A DNA stretch of 55,071 bases, taken from NCBI GenBank assembly GCA_030587435.1, contig JAUQZC010000077.1, positions 1-55,071 on the forward strand, written 5' to 3'. Below the pieces are notes generated by a model that did not search any database, had not been told where the DNA came from, and saw only the letters and a list, made by a program, of their open reading frames with translations. Below, piece after piece: positions 53,636 to 55,071 of this stretch (position 1 is the stretch's first letter; every line of letters starts with the position of its first letter). This stretch comes from Candidatus Baldrarchaeota archaeon (GTDB lineage Archaea; Asgardarchaeota; Baldrarchaeia; Baldrarchaeales; DXJG01). The position numbers and the translations under genes were made by a program.

Positions 53636-55071
53636 ACTCTTACCTTTTTACGTCCTAAAAGGATTGACTTTTCATCCTTAATTATATGTTGCAATTTAAC
53701 ACTAAAAGTGCCTACCATCTTCCGTGTTTTTTGCTTATCAACAGATTTTCTCCGCAAAAAACGATGCAAACTAGAAGTGAAATCACATTGTTGCGAAACT
53801 TTAGCTTTCATATTGTCTGTATCTACTGTTTTTACGGGTAGCTTTTGTGTTAAAACGTTTTCACTCACACTTACGTTAAAGATAATTGATGTTTTAATCC
53901 ATATGTGAACGGAGAACTCCAAATATAAGGAATTATAAAAGTCCTTGGAGAAATTAAACCTAATAACGTATATTCCCGGTTGAAAATCCGGTGGAATATG
54001 CCATAAATAAAAAATACTTCCATTATCGTCGGTTAACCCCTCTAAGATAATTTTATCATCGTTTAATTCAGCGAAAACTGTGGCATTAGGAACTGGATTC
54101 TGATTAAAATCATCTAAAACAAGAATTTCAAAGCTACAGTTTTCACCCCTACAAATATCTAGTGAAGATATGTTAATGGAAACATCAAACATGGATTTTA
54201 CAACCATTGAAACATTGCAAAAACTAACATCATAGTTGATCTCGTTGAATGTAACATTCAAAACATGAAAACCAACATTTTCACTAAGCGAGATATTCAG
54301 AAGAAATACACTTGACCCATTAAACAAGGATACATTAAGCAATTCAACATCATCCCAATAAATCTGAACACTGCCATTTAAAGGAACCTCGTCATCAGAA
54401 CAAACATAAACATTAACCATAACACTATTTCCTCTTAAAACTTCGGAGCAATTAACAGAAACATAAGTTAAAGAAACCTCCCTGAAAAACTGCTCCCAAA
54501 TAACCGAAGAATTCTCGTAAACCACCAGATCCCTAGTATCCATGAACCATCCCGCAACGTGACGATAACCCGGCAAAACATTCGCATAAGCAGCAGGAAT
54601 CTCCACCTGAAACTCACTATAACCACTCTCATTAGTAACCCCAAAGCCACTAAGCGGAAACTCCACAGGCCACTCACCGAAAAGAGAAACATTAACACCA
54701 GAAACACTTAACCCCGTAAAATTATCAACAACCCTAAATGAAACCCGATAACTCTCACCAACATAAACCACGTTCGGAAACTTCTTAACAACTTCAACTT
54801 TTAAAGGTCTAGGCAAAAATTCTGGAAGCATAAGCGTGCTATTCGAAGGATTGAAAGTTTCATTACCTAAAAACTCAGCATATATAGAAAAACTCCCAGA
54901 ATAAGGTGGAGAAAAAACTGTTTCAAAAACACCACTACCATTAGTTACACCAGTCACATTAAACACAGTAACATTTCTCCAATCAAAAACAAAAACATGC
55001 ACTTCACCAGATGAAATAGGAGAACCCAAAACATCATCAAAAAGCTTTACAAACACCTTAACAGGTTCAAG
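53593..55071 (-). CDS. Large secreted Ig-like/adhesin surface protein, 5' end outside window, 3' end unusual
   Basis: The frame is open to the window edge. It consists of repeated beta-sandwich segments of about 90-100 residues rich in Asn, Ser, Thr and Val with many N-x-S/T sites (for example NGSGVFETVFSPPYSGSFSIYAEFLG; DDNGSIFYLWHIPPDFQPGIYVIRF), as in archaeal cell-surface Ig-like repeats. The last 80 residues, from about 53840 to 53593, are different: basic and without repeats (SSLHRFLRRKSVDKQKTRKMV) and run into the tail of the opposite gene. This suggests loss of the original 3' part or a frameshift near VSENVLTQ. No C-terminal membrane anchor is seen. Confidence 0.8.
   Translation of the reverse strand, partial: LEPVKVFVKLFDDVLGSPISSGEVHVFVFDWRNVTVFNVTGVTNGSGVFETVFSPPYSGSFSIYAEFLGNETFNPSNSTLMLPEFLPRPLKVEVVKKFPNVVYVGESYRVSFRVVDNFTGLSVSGVNVSLFGEWPVEFPLSGFGVTNESGYSEFQVEIPAAYANVLPGYRHVAGWFMDTRDLVVYENSSVIWEQFFREVSLTYVSVNCSEVLRGNSVMVNVYVCSDDEVPLNGSVQIYWDDVELLNVSLFNGSSVFLLNISLSENVGFHVLNVTFNEINYDVSFCNVSMVVKSMFDVSINISSLDICRGENCSFEILVLDDFNQNPVPNATVFAELNDDKIILEGLTDDNGSIFYLWHIPPDFQPGIYVIRFNFSKDFYNSLYLEFSVHIWIKTSIIFNVSVSENVLTQKLPVKTVDTDNMKAKVSQQCDFTSSLHRFLRRKSVDKQKTRKMVGTFSVKLQHIIKDEKSILLGRKKVRVHGKAKGFPSLRMF

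Noticed and set aside
1..55071. CRISPR arrays, rRNA genes, integrated virus or plasmid
   Set aside because: No regular repeat-spacer pattern, no rRNA-like stretch and no integrase, capsid or replication genes were seen. The only mobile DNA is the TnpB element.

Overview
The window is archaeal chromosomal DNA, AT-rich and densely coded. Archaeal markers include TBP, TFB, RNA polymerase subunit K, ribosomal protein S17e, Alba, two thermosome genes, a Cdc48/VAT ATPase ending in a proteasome-docking HbYX tail, RIO2 kinase, archaeal-type methionine adenosyltransferase and NMN adenylyltransferase. Many genes start at TTG or GTG behind GGAGG or GGTG ribosome binding sites. Thermosomes, small heat-shock protein and Alba suggest a warm habitat. 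A gelsolin-like gene coupled to a Roadblock gene, an Rpn11-like JAMM protein and an AN1 zinc-finger protease suggest a TACK (for example Bathyarchaeia-like) or Asgard-affiliated lineage. I cannot fix the phylum from this window.

Layout. 1-270 is the end of a DUF99-like gene. 0.5-4.4 kb holds two tandem ClC chloride channel/transporter paralogues with CBS domains. 4.4-10.2 kb has a membrane-anchored JAMM protease, an aminotransferase, an unrecognised two-gene operon and S-adenosylmethionine synthetase. 10.5-15.4 kb has signal peptidase, orotate phosphoribosyltransferase overlapping an MBL hydrolase, a site-2 protease, an N-acetyltransferase and a radical SAM protein. 15.5-22.2 kb has thermosome 1, RpoK, the gelsolin-like/Roadblock pair, a phosphodiesterase, a polysaccharide deacetylase and an AN1-M50 protease. 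22.2-27.1 kb has Cdc48, an Lrp-type regulator and an MgtE-type transporter, followed by a decayed HAD hydrolase. 28-33 kb has RIO2, S17e, Hsp20, thermosome 2, NadM and ThpR. 33-37 kb has a structured candidate RNA ahead of TFB, a double-SIS protein, a KaiC-like ATPase and tRNA-Cys with an expanded D arm. 37-46.7 kb has a multi-cluster radical SAM fusion, an operon of Trx-like protein, kinase and MFS permease, an MBL hydrolase, TPR and unknown proteins, and NfeD. 47-55 kb has Alba, a zinc ribbon, a decayed TnpB element just upstream of tbp, TBP, a YkgJ cysteine-cluster protein, an E2F-like winged-helix protein, a cyclophilin-like protein, a second radical SAM protein, a Trm112-like protein and the end of a large surface protein.

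Functional themes. Protein quality control is heavily represented: two thermosomes, Hsp20, Cdc48, JAMM, two M50 proteases, NfeD-type ClpP-class protease and signal peptidase. Basal transcription (TBP, TFB, RpoK, Alba) is also well covered. The two thermosome genes share a 21-base promoter block and long DNA-identical patches, which points to gene conversion.

Most notable for follow-up are the gelsolin-like/Roadblock operon, the Rpn11-like membrane protease, the switch-like hairpin RNA before tfb, the tRNA-Cys insertion, a probable CTG start codon, and the [4Fe-4S]-[2Fe-2S]-radical SAM fusion.
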